The notes: generated from the letters alone by a model not told the origin. Positions 25,389 to 35,049 are shown, counted from the stretch's first letter. The stretch: DNA of 64,000 nt from Flavonifractor hominis (GCF_040095835.1 NZ_JBBMFT010000003.1:186001-250000), one strand, 5' to 3'. Made by a program: numbers and translations.

Positions 25389-26400
25389 AGGTATCCTCCC
25401 GGGTCTGAAGGCCGTTTTCCAACCCTTCGGTTATCAGTACTGTGCCGTCTGCCTGGCAGAGGACCAGTTCAAAGTCGTCACGGGAGCGCCAGAAATCCAA
25501 GGCAGCGTCTGTACCCTCAATGAAGAGAGCAGTAGACAGTGCGTCGGCCAGGATCGGATCGGCCGAGACCACGGTGACGGACAAAAGGCCGCTGTCGGCA
25601 GGGTATCCGGTTTTGGGATCAATGATGTGGTGATAGCGCACCCCGTCCTCCTCAAAATAACGTTCATAGCCACCGGAGGTAGAGGCGGTCACGTCTTCCA
25701 GGGTCAGCACGCACAGGTACTCAGACGTGTTCTGCGGATCTTTTACCGCGACCCGCCAGGCGCTGCCATCCGGCTTGGAACCGATGACGGTCACGTTGCC
25801 GCCCAGATCCAGCATAGCCGACTCCGCGCCGGTGGAGCGGATGACCTGCTGGGCCTGACCGGCGGCAAAACCCTTGGCGATGGCGCCTAGGTCGATCTCC
25901 ATGCCGCTGGCTTCCAGCCGGGCGGCAGAGGCGTCGGTATCCACAAGAAGCTGCTGGCTGTCCACCAGGTCCATGGCGGTATCCAGCATCTGCTGGGTGG
26001 GGACGTGCTGTTCTTCCTTGGTAAAGCCCCAGGCGTCCATGACGGGGGCGATGGTAATATCAAAACTGCCGGGCAGCAGTTCGGTAATCGACTGGGCCCG
26101 GGCCAGCAGTTCGGACAAGTCCGCGTCCACGGTGACCCAAGTGCCGTCGCCAGCGTGGAGATTGATCTGGGAGACCTGGCTGTCGGCATCGGTACGGGAG
26201 AGAAGACTCTCCAGACGCTGGATCTCACTCCGGGCATCCTGAATGGCCTGGGTGCCCATATCGCCGTACACAGTGATGGACATAACTGTGTCCATGGCAA
26301 AGAACGTGTCGGAAGCGCTGGCAGGCTCCGTCTGGGCCGGAGCGCAGCTGCACAGCAGCAGAATAAGAGCGGCAGAGAGAACAGAAAGGCGGCGTTTCAT
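25357..26400 (-). CDS. apbE: FAD:protein FMN transferase
   Basis: The 347-residue lipoprotein (signal ending in LLLCSC) has an ApbE domain with FFAMDTVMSI, IDLGAIAKGFA and HHIIDPKTGYP. ApbE attaches FMN to Thr/Ser residues of exported or membrane flavoproteins. GTGAGGAG lies upstream of the ATG at 26400. No FMN-binding substrate protein (RnfG/NqrC, PplA type) is seen in the window, so the acceptor must be encoded elsewhere. Confidence 0.92.
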   Translation of the reverse strand: MKRRLSVLSAALILLLCSCAPAQTEPASASDTFFAMDTVMSITVYGDMGTQAIQDARSEIQRLESLLSRTDADSQVSQINLHAGDGTWVTVDADLSELLARAQSITELLPGSFDITIAPVMDAWGFTKEEQHVPTQQMLDTAMDLVDSQQLLVDTDASAARLEASGMEIDLGAIAKGFAAGQAQQVIRSTGAESAMLDLGGNVTVIGSKPDGSAWRVAVKDPQNTSEYLCVLTLEDVTASTSGGYERYFEEDGVRYHHIIDPKTGYPADSGLLSVTVVSADPILADALSTALFIEGTDAALDFWRSRDDFELVLCQADGTVLITEGLENGLQTREDTYGYTYEIARR

Positions 26401-26477
26401 GGCAGACTCCTCACCGAAAAGATAAGCGTATTTTATCATAATTTCCTGCCGCAGAAAAGAGGAAAGGGATTCTTATC

Positions 26478-26506
26478 TTGCAATATGGCGAAAATTCTGA
26501 TAAACT
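26478..26506 (+). promoter_or_regulatory. Promoter of the membrane protein gene at 26572
   Basis: TTGCAA (26478-26483), 17 bases, TAAACT (26501-26506), ending 65 bases before the start codon. Confidence 0.6.
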
Positions 26507-26571
26507 ATACAAGATTGATGATTGATTGACGCCTGGAGTTAAGGTGGCGTCCGAATACAGGAGATGGACAC

Positions 26572-27336
26572 ATGGACAAAAATCAACGGCAGGCTAGACA
26601 GGAGGAAGAAGCGCTCTATAAGGCGTTTGGCTGGATTGGCGGCGCGGTAATTTTGGAGATCCTGCTTCTTGCACTCAACCGGTTTTATGTGAACTATACC
26701 ATAGATCAGATCGATTTGGCAGAGGCGCTTCGGGTGGTATTGGACCGATTGGCGGTGATCCTGCCGGTCTGTTTTGTGGTTTTGCTGGTTGTTACCCTGC
26801 TGCTTCACCGGGCAAAGCGGCGGATTCTTCTCCCTGTGGTGGCGACACTGGCGGCTTTTGTCCTGGCGTTGTGTGCCATTATCATTTCGATCTTTGATGC
26901 CAGCGGCATCCACTTCCTCTATGTGGCGGTGCCGGTGTTGGCAGTACTGGCGCTGATCTACTATCTGTATCAGCGGGAATTTTTCTTCGGCGCAGTACTG
27001 GGAGTGCTGGGACTGGTGGGAGTAAAAGTCATCCCACGTCGGCTGAGCACGGTATGGATGGGCTATGGTTACCTGGTGGCACTGGGGGCGATCCTTCTGG
27101 TAAGTGTGATCGTATTCCGGATGCTGCAAAGCGGAGACGGAACCCTGCGCATCGGCGGAAAGCAGAAGGAGATCCTTTCCCGGGGTGCCAATTATGCGCT
27201 GCTTTATGCCACCTGCGGTATCGTGGCAGCGGTGACAGTAGCAGTTCTGCTGGTGGGTGCTATGGCTGTGTTTTACGGTGTGCTGGTAGCCTGGCTGCTG
27301 ATTTTGGCTGTCTATTACACGGTTCGAATGATGTAA
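26572..27336 (+). CDS. Multi-pass membrane protein, unrecognised
   Basis: The 254-residue protein has a short charged N-terminus and about six to seven hydrophobic segments (near 20-38, 60-80, 85-108, 115-135, 140-158, 165-185 and 210-250). I recognise no family. It stands alone with its own promoter and terminator. Homologous membrane proteins with this plan are common in Oscillospiraceae, but I cannot name a function. Confidence 0.72.
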   Translation: MDKNQRQARQEEEALYKAFGWIGGAVILEILLLALNRFYVNYTIDQIDLAEALRVVLDRLAVILPVCFVVLLVVTLLLHRAKRRILLPVVATLAAFVLALCAIIISIFDASGIHFLYVAVPVLAVLALIYYLYQREFFFGAVLGVLGLVGVKVIPRRLSTVWMGYGYLVALGAILLVSVIVFRMLQSGDGTLRIGGKQKEILSRGANYALLYATCGIVAAVTVAVLLVGAMAVFYGVLVAWLLILAVYYTVRMM

Positions 27337-27341
27337 AAAAT

Positions 27342-27380
27342 AAAAAAAGGCCTGTCCCAGTTTGGGACAGGCCTTTTTTT
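27342..27380. terminator. Bidirectional terminator
   Basis: AAAAAAGGCCTGTCCCA / TGGGACAGGCCTTTTTTT, perfect stem with a 5-base loop region; serves the membrane protein gene and the convergent Na/Pi gene. Confidence 0.93.
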
Positions 27381-29166
27381 ATTTTACCTGTGTGGGCATC
27401 AGAGGAAGAACATATTTTTCCTGGTATTGCTGAAACAGTGCATCAAAATCCGGATCCATGCCGCCGTGGTGCAGGTTTCGCATGTATGCATGGGAATCGA
27501 TACGGATGATATCATCCTTGGAGGCGCTCTGGCGTATGATCCGCAGGGCAATGTTCGAACAGTGGTCCGACATACGTTCCAGATTGATCAGCAGTTCCAG
27601 AAATTGAGCGCCCGATTCAATGGTGCATGCGCCTGCCTTCAGGCGCTCCACGTGACGGTTTTTCAATGTATTGGAGATCAGATCCACCACTTCTTCCAGC
27701 GGCTCCACCCGGGCGGCTTCCGCTCGGCGGCGGGTCTGATAACAAGCCAGGGTATGTTCCAGCGTTTCGTCCACTGCGCTGGTGAGCTGATCAAGCTCTT
27801 TCTGAGCATCCGGAGAGAAGGAAATGCCGCGTTCATGAAGAATCTGAGCGCTTTCCGAAATGTTGACGGCGTAGTCGCCGATCCGCTCGAAATCAGACAG
27901 GGTATGCAGCAGTTCGGATACCTTCGTGCTTTCTTCGGCAGACAGCGCGCGGTCGGTCAGCTTGACCAGGTAGTTGTCCAGCAGTCCTTCCATCTTGTCC
28001 AGAGCGGTTTCCGTCTCGTTGAGCCGCTCCAGCTTTTTAAGGTCGAACTTTTTGATCAGTTCAACGGCCAGGTGGAAATTCTCCTGAGCAAATTCTCCCA
28101 TCTGCACCACGGCGTCATGGGCCTTTTCCAGTGCCAGAGAAGGGGAGGCGAGGAACCGTTCATCCAGGACAGAGAGATTGCGTTCATCGGCGTCTCCCGG
28201 CACGACCAGCTGTACCAGTTTGACCAGCAGCTGGTGGAACGGCAGCAGGAGCAGAGTGCAGGCAACGTTAAAAGCCAGATGAAGGTTGGCAATGGACCCC
28301 ATATTCATGGTGTTTTCCCAGAACGGGAAATGGAACAAAAGGTTTCCCGCGTAAAGGACGATCAGGAAAAAAACAGAGCCAATCAAATTGAAGAACAGGT
28401 GGATCATAGCGGTGCGCTTTGCATTTTTAGAGGCGCCGATGGAGGAGATCAGCGCCGTGATGCAGGTGCCGATGTTTTGGCCCATGATCAACGGCATGGC
28501 AATATGAAATTTGACTACGCCGGTGGTGCTGATCGCCTGCAGAATGCCCATGGAGGCGGAAGAGGATTGCAGCAGGGCGGTGACCAGTGCTCCGGCTGCC
28601 ACACCCAGGAAGGGGTTGGAGAAGGCGGTAAAGACTGACTGAAACTCCGGTATATCCTGCAAAGGAGCTACGGCGGCGGACATGGTATTCATTCCAATGA
28701 ACAGCAGACCTAATCCCAGGATGATCTGCCCAACGGTTTTTTTGCGTCCGCGCTTGATAAACATATAAAAAATGATACCGACCACAGCAAGCATAGGACC
28801 GAGAAAAGAGGGCTGCAGCAATTGCAGGGCCAGCTGGTCGGAGTCTACATCGCCCAAACGCAGCAGTTGGGCGGTGACAGTGGTGCCGATGTTTGCACCC
28901 ATGATAATGCCGACGGTTTGCTCCAGTTTCATAATACCGGCATTGACGAAACCGACACACATGACCGTGGTGGCAGCAGAACTCTGGATCAGACCGGTGA
29001 CGACGGCGCCTAAAAGGACGCCTTTGAACACATTACTGGTCAGTCGTTCCAGAATTTGCTCCAGACGTCCACTGGAAAGCTTTTCGAGACCGTCTGTCAT
29101 GGTGGACATTCCAAACAAAAACGTGGCGATGGCACCCAACATGGCCGCTATATTTACAAGATTCAC
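27379..29166 (-). CDS. Na/phosphate symporter with C-terminal PhoU-like domain
   Basis: The 595-residue protein has two NptA repeats with the QSSAATT and QSSSAS motifs that bind Na+ and phosphate, then a long helical PhoU-like domain (about 340-560). It starts at GTG 29166 with GGGGGG 6 bases upstream. Family members import phosphate at low demand, and the PhoU domain may sense or limit transport. It lies convergent to the membrane protein gene and divergent to sigK. Confidence 0.9.
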   Translation of the reverse strand: MNLVNIAAMLGAIATFLFGMSTMTDGLEKLSSGRLEQILERLTSNVFKGVLLGAVVTGLIQSSAATTVMCVGFVNAGIMKLEQTVGIIMGANIGTTVTAQLLRLGDVDSDQLALQLLQPSFLGPMLAVVGIIFYMFIKRGRKKTVGQIILGLGLLFIGMNTMSAAVAPLQDIPEFQSVFTAFSNPFLGVAAGALVTALLQSSSASMGILQAISTTGVVKFHIAMPLIMGQNIGTCITALISSIGASKNAKRTAMIHLFFNLIGSVFFLIVLYAGNLLFHFPFWENTMNMGSIANLHLAFNVACTLLLLPFHQLLVKLVQLVVPGDADERNLSVLDERFLASPSLALEKAHDAVVQMGEFAQENFHLAVELIKKFDLKKLERLNETETALDKMEGLLDNYLVKLTDRALSAEESTKVSELLHTLSDFERIGDYAVNISESAQILHERGISFSPDAQKELDQLTSAVDETLEHTLACYQTRRRAEAARVEPLEEVVDLISNTLKNRHVERLKAGACTIESGAQFLELLINLERMSDHCSNIALRIIRQSASKDDIIRIDSHAYMRNLHHGGMDPDFDALFQQYQEKYVLPLMPTQVK

Positions 29167-29393
29167 AATTTTCCCCCCAAAAAATTCGACGGCTTCGCCG
29201 AGTTTTCGGATCAGGTCCCTATATTTCTAATGTAAATTATAGCGCTTACAGCGGCGTTCGTAAATGCTTATTTGTATGATTTGTTATTTCTATAAAAATA
29301 AAAGGGGGATCAATTGAGGCAAATGTCAGACGTGACAGATGGGAATAGAGACAGGCGCGGAGAGAATAGAGTGGACACATGGAGGTGTGGGCT

Positions 29394-30137
29394 ATGCTGA
29401 GTGCCTGGATTTTGCTGATGCTGAACAGTCTCTTTTTTACCCTGCGTTTATCCAGCGGAGGGAGCGGGTCGTTTCCGAAACCCCTTAAAGCGGCAGAGGA
29501 ACGGATGTATCTGGAACGGTTTGCCCAGGGAGATCTGGAGGCGCGAAATATTTTGATCGAGCACAACCTGCGCTTGGTTGCGCATATCATTAAAAAATAC
29601 TATACGCCCAATGGCGACCAGGACGATCTGATCTCTATTGGGACGATTGGTTTGATTAAGGGAATCAGCACCTTCAAACTGGACAAGAACATTCGCCTGG
29701 CGACCTATGCCTCCCGATGTATAGAGAATGAGATTTTGATGTATTTCCGTGCACAGCGCAAAAATCAGGGAGAAGTATCCCTTTCCGACTCGATCGACAG
29801 CGACGATGGGAGCAGCCTCTCCTTGATGGATACCATTTGCGTGGATGACAATATGCTGGAGGAAATGGATGTCAGAGACTCCTGTGTAAAGGTGCGGAAG
29901 TGTGTAAAAAACTGCTTGGATAAACGGGAGGCCATGGTAGTGATTCTACGTTATGGACTCAGCGGAAGAAAGCCGTTGACCCAGCGAGAGATTGCAGAGC
30001 AGTGTGGAATTTCACGTTCCTATGTATCCCGCATTGAAAAAAAGGCGCTGAAAAAGCTGGAGACAGCCATGCAGCAGCCGGAGCGGGAAAGAAAGACCGA
30101 CGTCCAGAAAAAGGCTTTACGAAAGGAAATGGAATAA
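29394..30137 (+). CDS. sigK: Sporulation sigma factor SigK (pro-sigma-K)
   Basis: The 247-residue sigma-70 family member follows the B. subtilis pro-sigma-K plan: a hydrophobic pro-peptide (about residues 1-20, MLSAWILLMLNSLFFTLRL), LIEHNLRLVAHI (region 2.1), DLISIGTIGLIKGI and LATYASRCIENEIL (region 2), and GISRSYVSRIEKKAL (region 4.2). It is uninterrupted, so no skin element is present. The start at 29394 has GGAGGTG upstream. It controls late mother-cell genes and implies a spore-former. It is the only gene in its unit. Confidence 0.93.
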   Translation: MLSAWILLMLNSLFFTLRLSSGGSGSFPKPLKAAEERMYLERFAQGDLEARNILIEHNLRLVAHIIKKYYTPNGDQDDLISIGTIGLIKGISTFKLDKNIRLATYASRCIENEILMYFRAQRKNQGEVSLSDSIDSDDGSSLSLMDTICVDDNMLEEMDVRDSCVKVRKCVKNCLDKREAMVVILRYGLSGRKPLTQREIAEQCGISRSYVSRIEKKALKKLETAMQQPERERKTDVQKKALRKEME

Positions 30138-30211
30138 GATATAATAAAAATGAAACGGATGCAATAAAAACGCTGGTCTGAACATTATACAAATGACGGG
30201 AGCGCGACACC

Positions 30212-30793
30212 ATGTTAATTCTGCTTGAAATGATGGCGGAGGAGAGCCGCGCCTTAACTGCACCGGCTGTGCTGGAGCCGCTGATGGCAGCGCTGGCGAA
30301 GGGGGAGCAGGAGGCTTTGGCGGAGCTGTACCGCCGGGGGCGGACGGCGGTCTATGGTCTTGCGCTGTCCTATCTGAAAAACCAGCATGATGCCGAGGAT
30401 GTGACACAGGACACCTTTATCCGGGTCTGGGAACATGCAGGGCAGTATCGTCCCAACGGGACGCCACTGGCATGGATCCTGACCATAGCCAGAAATCTTG
30501 CGCTGATGAAGCTGCGGGAACGGGGCAAGGCACAGGATATGACGCCGGAGGAGTGGGAGAAGGTGGCGGGAGAGAACCCGCTGCTGACGGCGGAAGACCG
30601 GCATGTGCTGAATATGGCCATGAATGAACTGGCTGACCAAGAGCGGCAGATTGTGATTCTCCACGCGGTGACGGGATTCAAGCATCGCGAGATCGCGGCT
30701 CTGTTGGAACTACCTCTGGCCACGGTGCTGTCCAAATACCGACGGGCGCTGCAGAAACTTAAGACAAAGCTGGAAGGAGGGGAGAGCAAGTGA
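30212..30793 (+). CDS. ECF-type RNA polymerase sigma factor
   Basis: The 193-residue protein has sigma region 2 (LSYLKNQHDAEDVTQDTFIRVWEH) and region 4 (FKHREIAALLELPLATVLSK). Its last codons overlap the next gene (GTGA), which encodes its likely anti-sigma factor. GGGAG lies about 10 bases before the ATG. The cognate promoters are not certain; a weak ECF-like pair upstream (30152-30178) is not convincing. Confidence 0.9.
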   Translation: MLILLEMMAEESRALTAPAVLEPLMAALAKGEQEALAELYRRGRTAVYGLALSYLKNQHDAEDVTQDTFIRVWEHAGQYRPNGTPLAWILTIARNLALMKLRERGKAQDMTPEEWEKVAGENPLLTAEDRHVLNMAMNELADQERQIVILHAVTGFKHREIAALLELPLATVLSKYRRALQKLKTKLEGGESK

Positions 30794-32292
30794 CGGACTA
30801 CGACTTGGAAAAGCGTCTGCGTACGGCGTTAGACCATGCCGCTCCGAATGACCTGGATGGGCTGCTCTCCCAATGTACGCCCCAGAGGCAGAAGATCATA
30901 CCGATGAGCACACCGGTGCGGACATCGCATCGCAAACGTTGGACCGGTCTGATAGCGGCCTGTCTGGCGCTGGTATTGGTGGGAACCGGAGCAGGGATCG
31001 GATTTTATCAGACGGCGGGAGCCGTAGCCTCTGTGGTGTCGCTGGACGTGAATCCGGGGGTCAAGCTGGAGGTGAATCGCCGGGAAAAAGTGCTCAGCGC
31101 CGTGGCGCTCAACGACGATGCCGACGACATCCTGGACGGGATGGAACTGAAGGGGACGGACCTGAATGTGGCGGTAAATGCTATTGTAGGTTCACTGCTC
31201 AAGCATGGCTATGTGGATGAACTGGCCAATTCCATCCTGATCTCGGTGGAAGACAGCGATGTTACCCGTGGGGAGGAACTGGAACAGCGGTTAGCCGCCG
31301 AGGTGGAGCAGGTGCTGGAGTCAGCTCAGATCAATGGTGCGATTTTGTCTCAGACGGTCAGCGCCAGCACAGACTTGCAGCAAAAAGCGGACGAATATGG
31401 TATTTCGTTGGGAAAGGCAAGCCTTATCCAGTCACTGGTGGACAGCAGCAGCACACTGGATTTTGAGTCCCTGGTGGGGCTGTCCATCAATGAACTGAAT
31501 CTGCTGGCCAATTCCACTGCCGTCCAGGTGGATTCCACCGGGACGGGGGAGACGGCGGTAGAGAGCAACACGGCCATTCATTCCAGCGGTACGGCCAGTC
31601 AAAGCGCCTATATTGGTGCGGAAGCGGCCCAGCAGATCGCTCTGGAGCATGCCGGAGTGACGGCGGCGGATACACAGTATCTGAAGTCCGACTATGATTA
31701 TGAGGACGGACGGATGGTTTATGAGGTGGAGTTTTTTGCCGGCGGTACGGAGTATGAGTATGACATTGATGCCGCTACGGGAGCGATCGTCCAGTACGAG
31801 CGGGAGCAAAAGCAGAACAGTTCCAGTGCATCTGGGACTACTGCAGCGGAGACGGCGGATATCGGGGAGTCTGCGGCCAAGGCGGCAGCATTTGGAAATG
31901 CCGGCGTGCAGGAGAATGAGGTCTCCGGACTTGAGGTCGAGCGCGACCGGGAGGATGGCCGCATCGTCTATAAAATAGAATTTTGGGTGGGAAGCATCGA
32001 ATTTGAGTATGAGATCGATGGGACCAATGGTTCTATACGCAGCGGGCAAAAGGAGGAACATGCTCAGACTTCGGCCTCGAGCCAGCTGATCGGAGAACAG
32101 GAGGCGCTCAATGCCGCGCTGCGGCATGCGGGAGTAGCCTCAGATGCTCTCCGCGAATTGGAGATCGAGGACGAGCTGGACGACGACATCCCCCACTATA
32201 AGGTGGAATTCAAGGCTGGCGGCGGAGAGTATGAATATGAGATCGACGCCAGAGACGGGACGATCCTCGCGGCGGAACAAGACTGGGACTGA
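30790..32292 (+). CDS. RsgI-like anti-sigma factor with three PepSY domains
   Basis: The 500-residue protein has a short cytoplasmic N-terminus, a membrane helix at about 51-72, and an ectodomain. The juxtamembrane part (SLDVNPGVKLEVNRREKVLS) resembles the conserved extracytoplasmic segment of RsgI anti-sigma-I factors. A helical linker follows, then three PepSY repeats (about 272-342, 356-421 and 433-498, each with GR.VY/HYKVEF and EYEYEID). PepSY is thought to inhibit or bind peptides/proteases. The GTG start overlaps the sigma stop. It should hold the sigma until a wall signal arrives. Confidence 0.86.
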   Translation: MTDYDLEKRLRTALDHAAPNDLDGLLSQCTPQRQKIIPMSTPVRTSHRKRWTGLIAACLALVLVGTGAGIGFYQTAGAVASVVSLDVNPGVKLEVNRREKVLSAVALNDDADDILDGMELKGTDLNVAVNAIVGSLLKHGYVDELANSILISVEDSDVTRGEELEQRLAAEVEQVLESAQINGAILSQTVSASTDLQQKADEYGISLGKASLIQSLVDSSSTLDFESLVGLSINELNLLANSTAVQVDSTGTGETAVESNTAIHSSGTASQSAYIGAEAAQQIALEHAGVTAADTQYLKSDYDYEDGRMVYEVEFFAGGTEYEYDIDAATGAIVQYEREQKQNSSSASGTTAAETADIGESAAKAAAFGNAGVQENEVSGLEVERDREDGRIVYKIEFWVGSIEFEYEIDGTNGSIRSGQKEEHAQTSASSQLIGEQEALNAALRHAGVASDALRELEIEDELDDDIPHYKVEFKAGGGEYEYEIDARDGTILAAEQDWD

Positions 32293-32310
32293 GTCTTAAT
32301 TATATGTAAG

Positions 32311-32341
32311 AAAGCCCGGACACCAGTGGTGTCCGGGCTTT
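32311..32341 (+). terminator. Terminator of the sigma/anti-sigma operon
   Basis: AAAGCCCGGACACC-AGT-GGTGTCCGGGCTTT; a 14-bp stem. Confidence 0.85.
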
Positions 32342-32407
32342 CTGTACGTTGAGAGAAGGTGGTTAAATCATGGTGTGGGGGGAGGGAGGGTATTCTCACG
32401 CGCGGTA

Positions 32408-33607
32408 TTATTTTACGGTGACCACTTCGGCGTTTGCGATGGCCTCCTCGGTCAGTTCCTGGCCGATGCCGGGCAGGTCCGGAACTTCGAAATAACCGTC
32501 TTTTGCCACATAATCGTATTTGCACAGGCGGATGTTGTCTTCGATCAGGGCAGAAGCGTGCAGCTCGTGGATCACAAAGTTGGGGATGACCGCCTCCAGC
32601 TGCAGGGCCGCCGCAGCGGAGATGGGACCGCCACAGCAGTGGACCTGGACACCGATATCATAGACATGGGCCATATCACAGATCTTCTTACCCTCCGTCA
32701 GTCCGCCGGTGTTGCACAGGTCGGGCTGAATGATACCGATGGAGTGGTCTTCGAAGAACTGGCGGTATCCCCAGCGGGTGTATACCCGCTCGCCGGTGGC
32801 CAGGGGAATCTCTACCTTGCTGTTGATCTCCCGGAACAGGGCTGGGTTGAGGGGCTGAGTTGGCTCCTCGTAATAGAAACAGTTGAGCTTTTGCAGCTCG
32901 CGGCCCAGTTGGACAGAGGTAGTGGCGTCGGTCAGCGCGTGCAGCTCGATGATAATGTCTACGTCGGGGCCGACTTCCCGCATGGCCGCTACCCGGTCCA
33001 CCGCCAGCTGGAGCTGGTCACGCTGGAGGATGCCGCGGCTGCTGCGGCCCATCCAGACACCGTTGGCATCAAAGCCCACGGGATCGACCTTGACACAGTC
33101 AAAACCGTCCGCCATGGCTTTGCGCATGGCCTCGGCGTATTCCTCAGGCTTGGCCAGGGAGTGACTGACCTTGCCCCAGTCAAACTGGAGCTGGCTGGCA
33201 TAAGCGCGCAGCTTATGGTTGGTCTTGCCGCCCAACAGCTGATAGACTGGTGCGTTGAGCGCCTTGCCGCGGATGTCCCACAGAGCGATGTCGATGCCGG
33301 AGATACCGGCCATGATCACGCCGCCGTTGCCCATCCCCCAGAAGGTGAGTCGGTGCAGGCGGTTCCAGATCTCCTCATTGTTCATGGGGTTCAGGCCGAT
33401 GATACACTTGGCAAAATCCACGCCCATACCGAAGCCGGCGCTCTGAGCGTTGCCGTAAGCCACACCGATCTCACCATATCCGCTGATTCCCTCATCGGTG
33501 TTGATGCGCACAAATACAGGATGCCAGGGTACATTGCCGACAGCCACTTCGGCGGCCACGGAAGGGGTTTTAAAGGCTTTGATGATATCAACACTGGTAA
33601 TTTTCAT
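32408..33607 (-). CDS. Enolase-superfamily sugar-acid dehydratase
   Basis: The 399-residue MR/MLE protein has metal ligands in IIIELHALTD (E and an E-x-H catalytic pair), YYEEPTQP and TGERVYTRW, and the HCCGGPIS segment that holds the other His base. This set matches galactonate/gluconate-type dehydratases (DgoD-like) rather than mandelate racemase, whose KxK motif is replaced by VKVDP. It likely dehydrates a sugar acid to a 2-keto-3-deoxy acid. It follows the gluconate permease gene by 41 bases, consistent with one catabolic operon. Confidence 0.87.
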   Translation of the reverse strand: MKITSVDIIKAFKTPSVAAEVAVGNVPWHPVFVRINTDEGISGYGEIGVAYGNAQSAGFGMGVDFAKCIIGLNPMNNEEIWNRLHRLTFWGMGNGGVIMAGISGIDIALWDIRGKALNAPVYQLLGGKTNHKLRAYASQLQFDWGKVSHSLAKPEEYAEAMRKAMADGFDCVKVDPVGFDANGVWMGRSSRGILQRDQLQLAVDRVAAMREVGPDVDIIIELHALTDATTSVQLGRELQKLNCFYYEEPTQPLNPALFREINSKVEIPLATGERVYTRWGYRQFFEDHSIGIIQPDLCNTGGLTEGKKICDMAHVYDIGVQVHCCGGPISAAAALQLEAVIPNFVIHELHASALIEDNIRLCKYDYVAKDGYFEVPDLPGIGQELTEEAIANAEVVTVK

Positions 33608-33648
33608 AGCGATCCTCCGTTCTTTCCTTTCAATTGTTTATACATGGA

Positions 33649-34974
33649 TCATTGGAGCAAGACATTTAGGATACAGATCACCACCATGGCGACTAAGCCC
33701 ATGATGACCGAAGTAAGTGTGATCAGCCGGTAACTCTGGGTCAGCTTGAGACCGCCCAGTTTGGTAACGCACCAGAAATAAGAGGAGTTGGTATGGCAGA
33801 AGGAGAGAGAACCGGCAGCGGTGGCCAGCGTGGCAACCACGGGGTTCAGACCCAGCGAGGGGAGCATGGGGCCGAGGATACCGCCTACGGTGGTCAGAGC
33901 GACGGTAGCGGAACCCTGGGCCAGGTTGATCAGGGCGGCCATCAGATAGGGGACAAACACGGCGGGGAGGCCGGCGTCCAGGACCAGACCGGTCAGCGTG
34001 TCGCCGATGGTGGTGGCCTGCAGGACCTTGGCAAATCCACCGGCCGCAGCGGTGATGCACATGATTTCAGCGGCGTTTTCCAGAGACTTGGCTACCCAGC
34101 CGTTGGTGACCGTCTCATCCAGCTTGGTGGGGAGCAGGAAGCAGATAGCGGTACCGATGAGCAGAGCCACCCAGGGGGTGCCGACGAAGTTCAGGATCTG
34201 CTGAACGACATTGCCTTCAGCGTCGCCGAAAAAGGACTTAAGGATGATGATCAAAATGGGAAGAGCCACGGGAATGAAGGACATGGGAGTGGAAGGCGCG
34301 TGTGCTACGACCTTATGGAACTCTTCCTCCTGCTGAGCGTCCAGTTCACTCTCGGTGGCTACGTCGGGAAACGCGCCCTTGACAAAGCGGGAGTTGGCCC
34401 AGAGGGAGCAGACAATAACAACGGGGATGGAGACGATCAGTCCATAGAACATGACCTGACCAATCTCCGCACCATAGAGCGCGGCGGCCGCCACGGGGCC
34501 GGGCGTAGGCGGAATGAAGGAGTGGGTGCACAAAAGACCGGCCATCAGAGCCACCACCAGAGCGGCATAGGGAATTTTACCCCGGCGGGAGATGCCCTTG
34601 ATGATGGGGTTGAGGATGACGAAACCAGAATCACAGAACACCGGGATGGAGACAAAGGCGCCGGTAATAGAGGTGGCGTAGGTAGCGCGCTTGATGCCGA
34701 TTACTTTCAAAATGGCGTCGGCAATTTTCTGGGCACCACCGGTATACTCCAGGAATGTACCGATGACCACGCCGCAGACAATTACGATACCAATGCTGGT
34801 CATGGTGCTGCCAAATCCACCGGCGATGATATCGGGCAGTTCGGCCAGGGGGATACCGGCGCACAGACCAAAAAAGACGGAGACGAGCAGGAGACTGAGA
34901 AACGCATGGACCTTTAGCTTGGAGATCATGAGGATGAGCAAAACCACGGACAACACAAACCAGAACAACAGCAT
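33649..34974 (-). CDS. GntP-family gluconate/sugar-acid permease
   Basis: The 441-residue transporter has about twelve helices and GntP motifs (VFCDSGFVILNPI, HSFIPPTPGPVAAA, FVPYLMAALINLAQGSATVAL). The start at 34974 has GGAGGGG upstream; the frame opens 6 codons earlier without a better site. It supplies the substrate for the dehydratase that follows. Promoter and operator lie upstream at 35019-35092. Confidence 0.9.
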   Translation of the reverse strand: MLLFWFVLSVVLLILMISKLKVHAFLSLLLVSVFFGLCAGIPLAELPDIIAGGFGSTMTSIGIVIVCGVVIGTFLEYTGGAQKIADAILKVIGIKRATYATSITGAFVSIPVFCDSGFVILNPIIKGISRRGKIPYAALVVALMAGLLCTHSFIPPTPGPVAAAALYGAEIGQVMFYGLIVSIPVVIVCSLWANSRFVKGAFPDVATESELDAQQEEEFHKVVAHAPSTPMSFIPVALPILIIILKSFFGDAEGNVVQQILNFVGTPWVALLIGTAICFLLPTKLDETVTNGWVAKSLENAAEIMCITAAAGGFAKVLQATTIGDTLTGLVLDAGLPAVFVPYLMAALINLAQGSATVALTTVGGILGPMLPSLGLNPVVATLATAAGSLSFCHTNSSYFWCVTKLGGLKLTQSYRLITLTSVIMGLVAMVVICILNVLLQ

Positions 34975-35018
34975 AAATTCCCCTCCTTGCAATGATAGGT
35001 GTGGTACGGGCCCATATG

Positions 35019-35049
35019 GATAATCAGGTCACCTGTTCGCCTGATTATC
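35019..35049. promoter_or_regulatory. GntR-type operator: nested palindromes
   Basis: Outer arms GATAATCAGG / CCTGATTATC (11-base spacing) contain the inner perfect palindrome CAGGTCACCTG (35025-35035). It lies at about +8 to +38 of the gntP promoter, a roadblock position, next to the divergent GntR gene. Confidence 0.75.

Noticed and set aside
30152..30178. ECF-type autoregulated promoter (GAAAC...GGTC) before the ECF sigma
   Set aside because: The spacing is 18 and the -10 motif does not match CGTC well, so it is not supported.
32408..33607. Mandelate racemase
   Set aside because: The KxK motif is absent and the E-x-H pair and HCCGGP segment match sugar-acid dehydratases.
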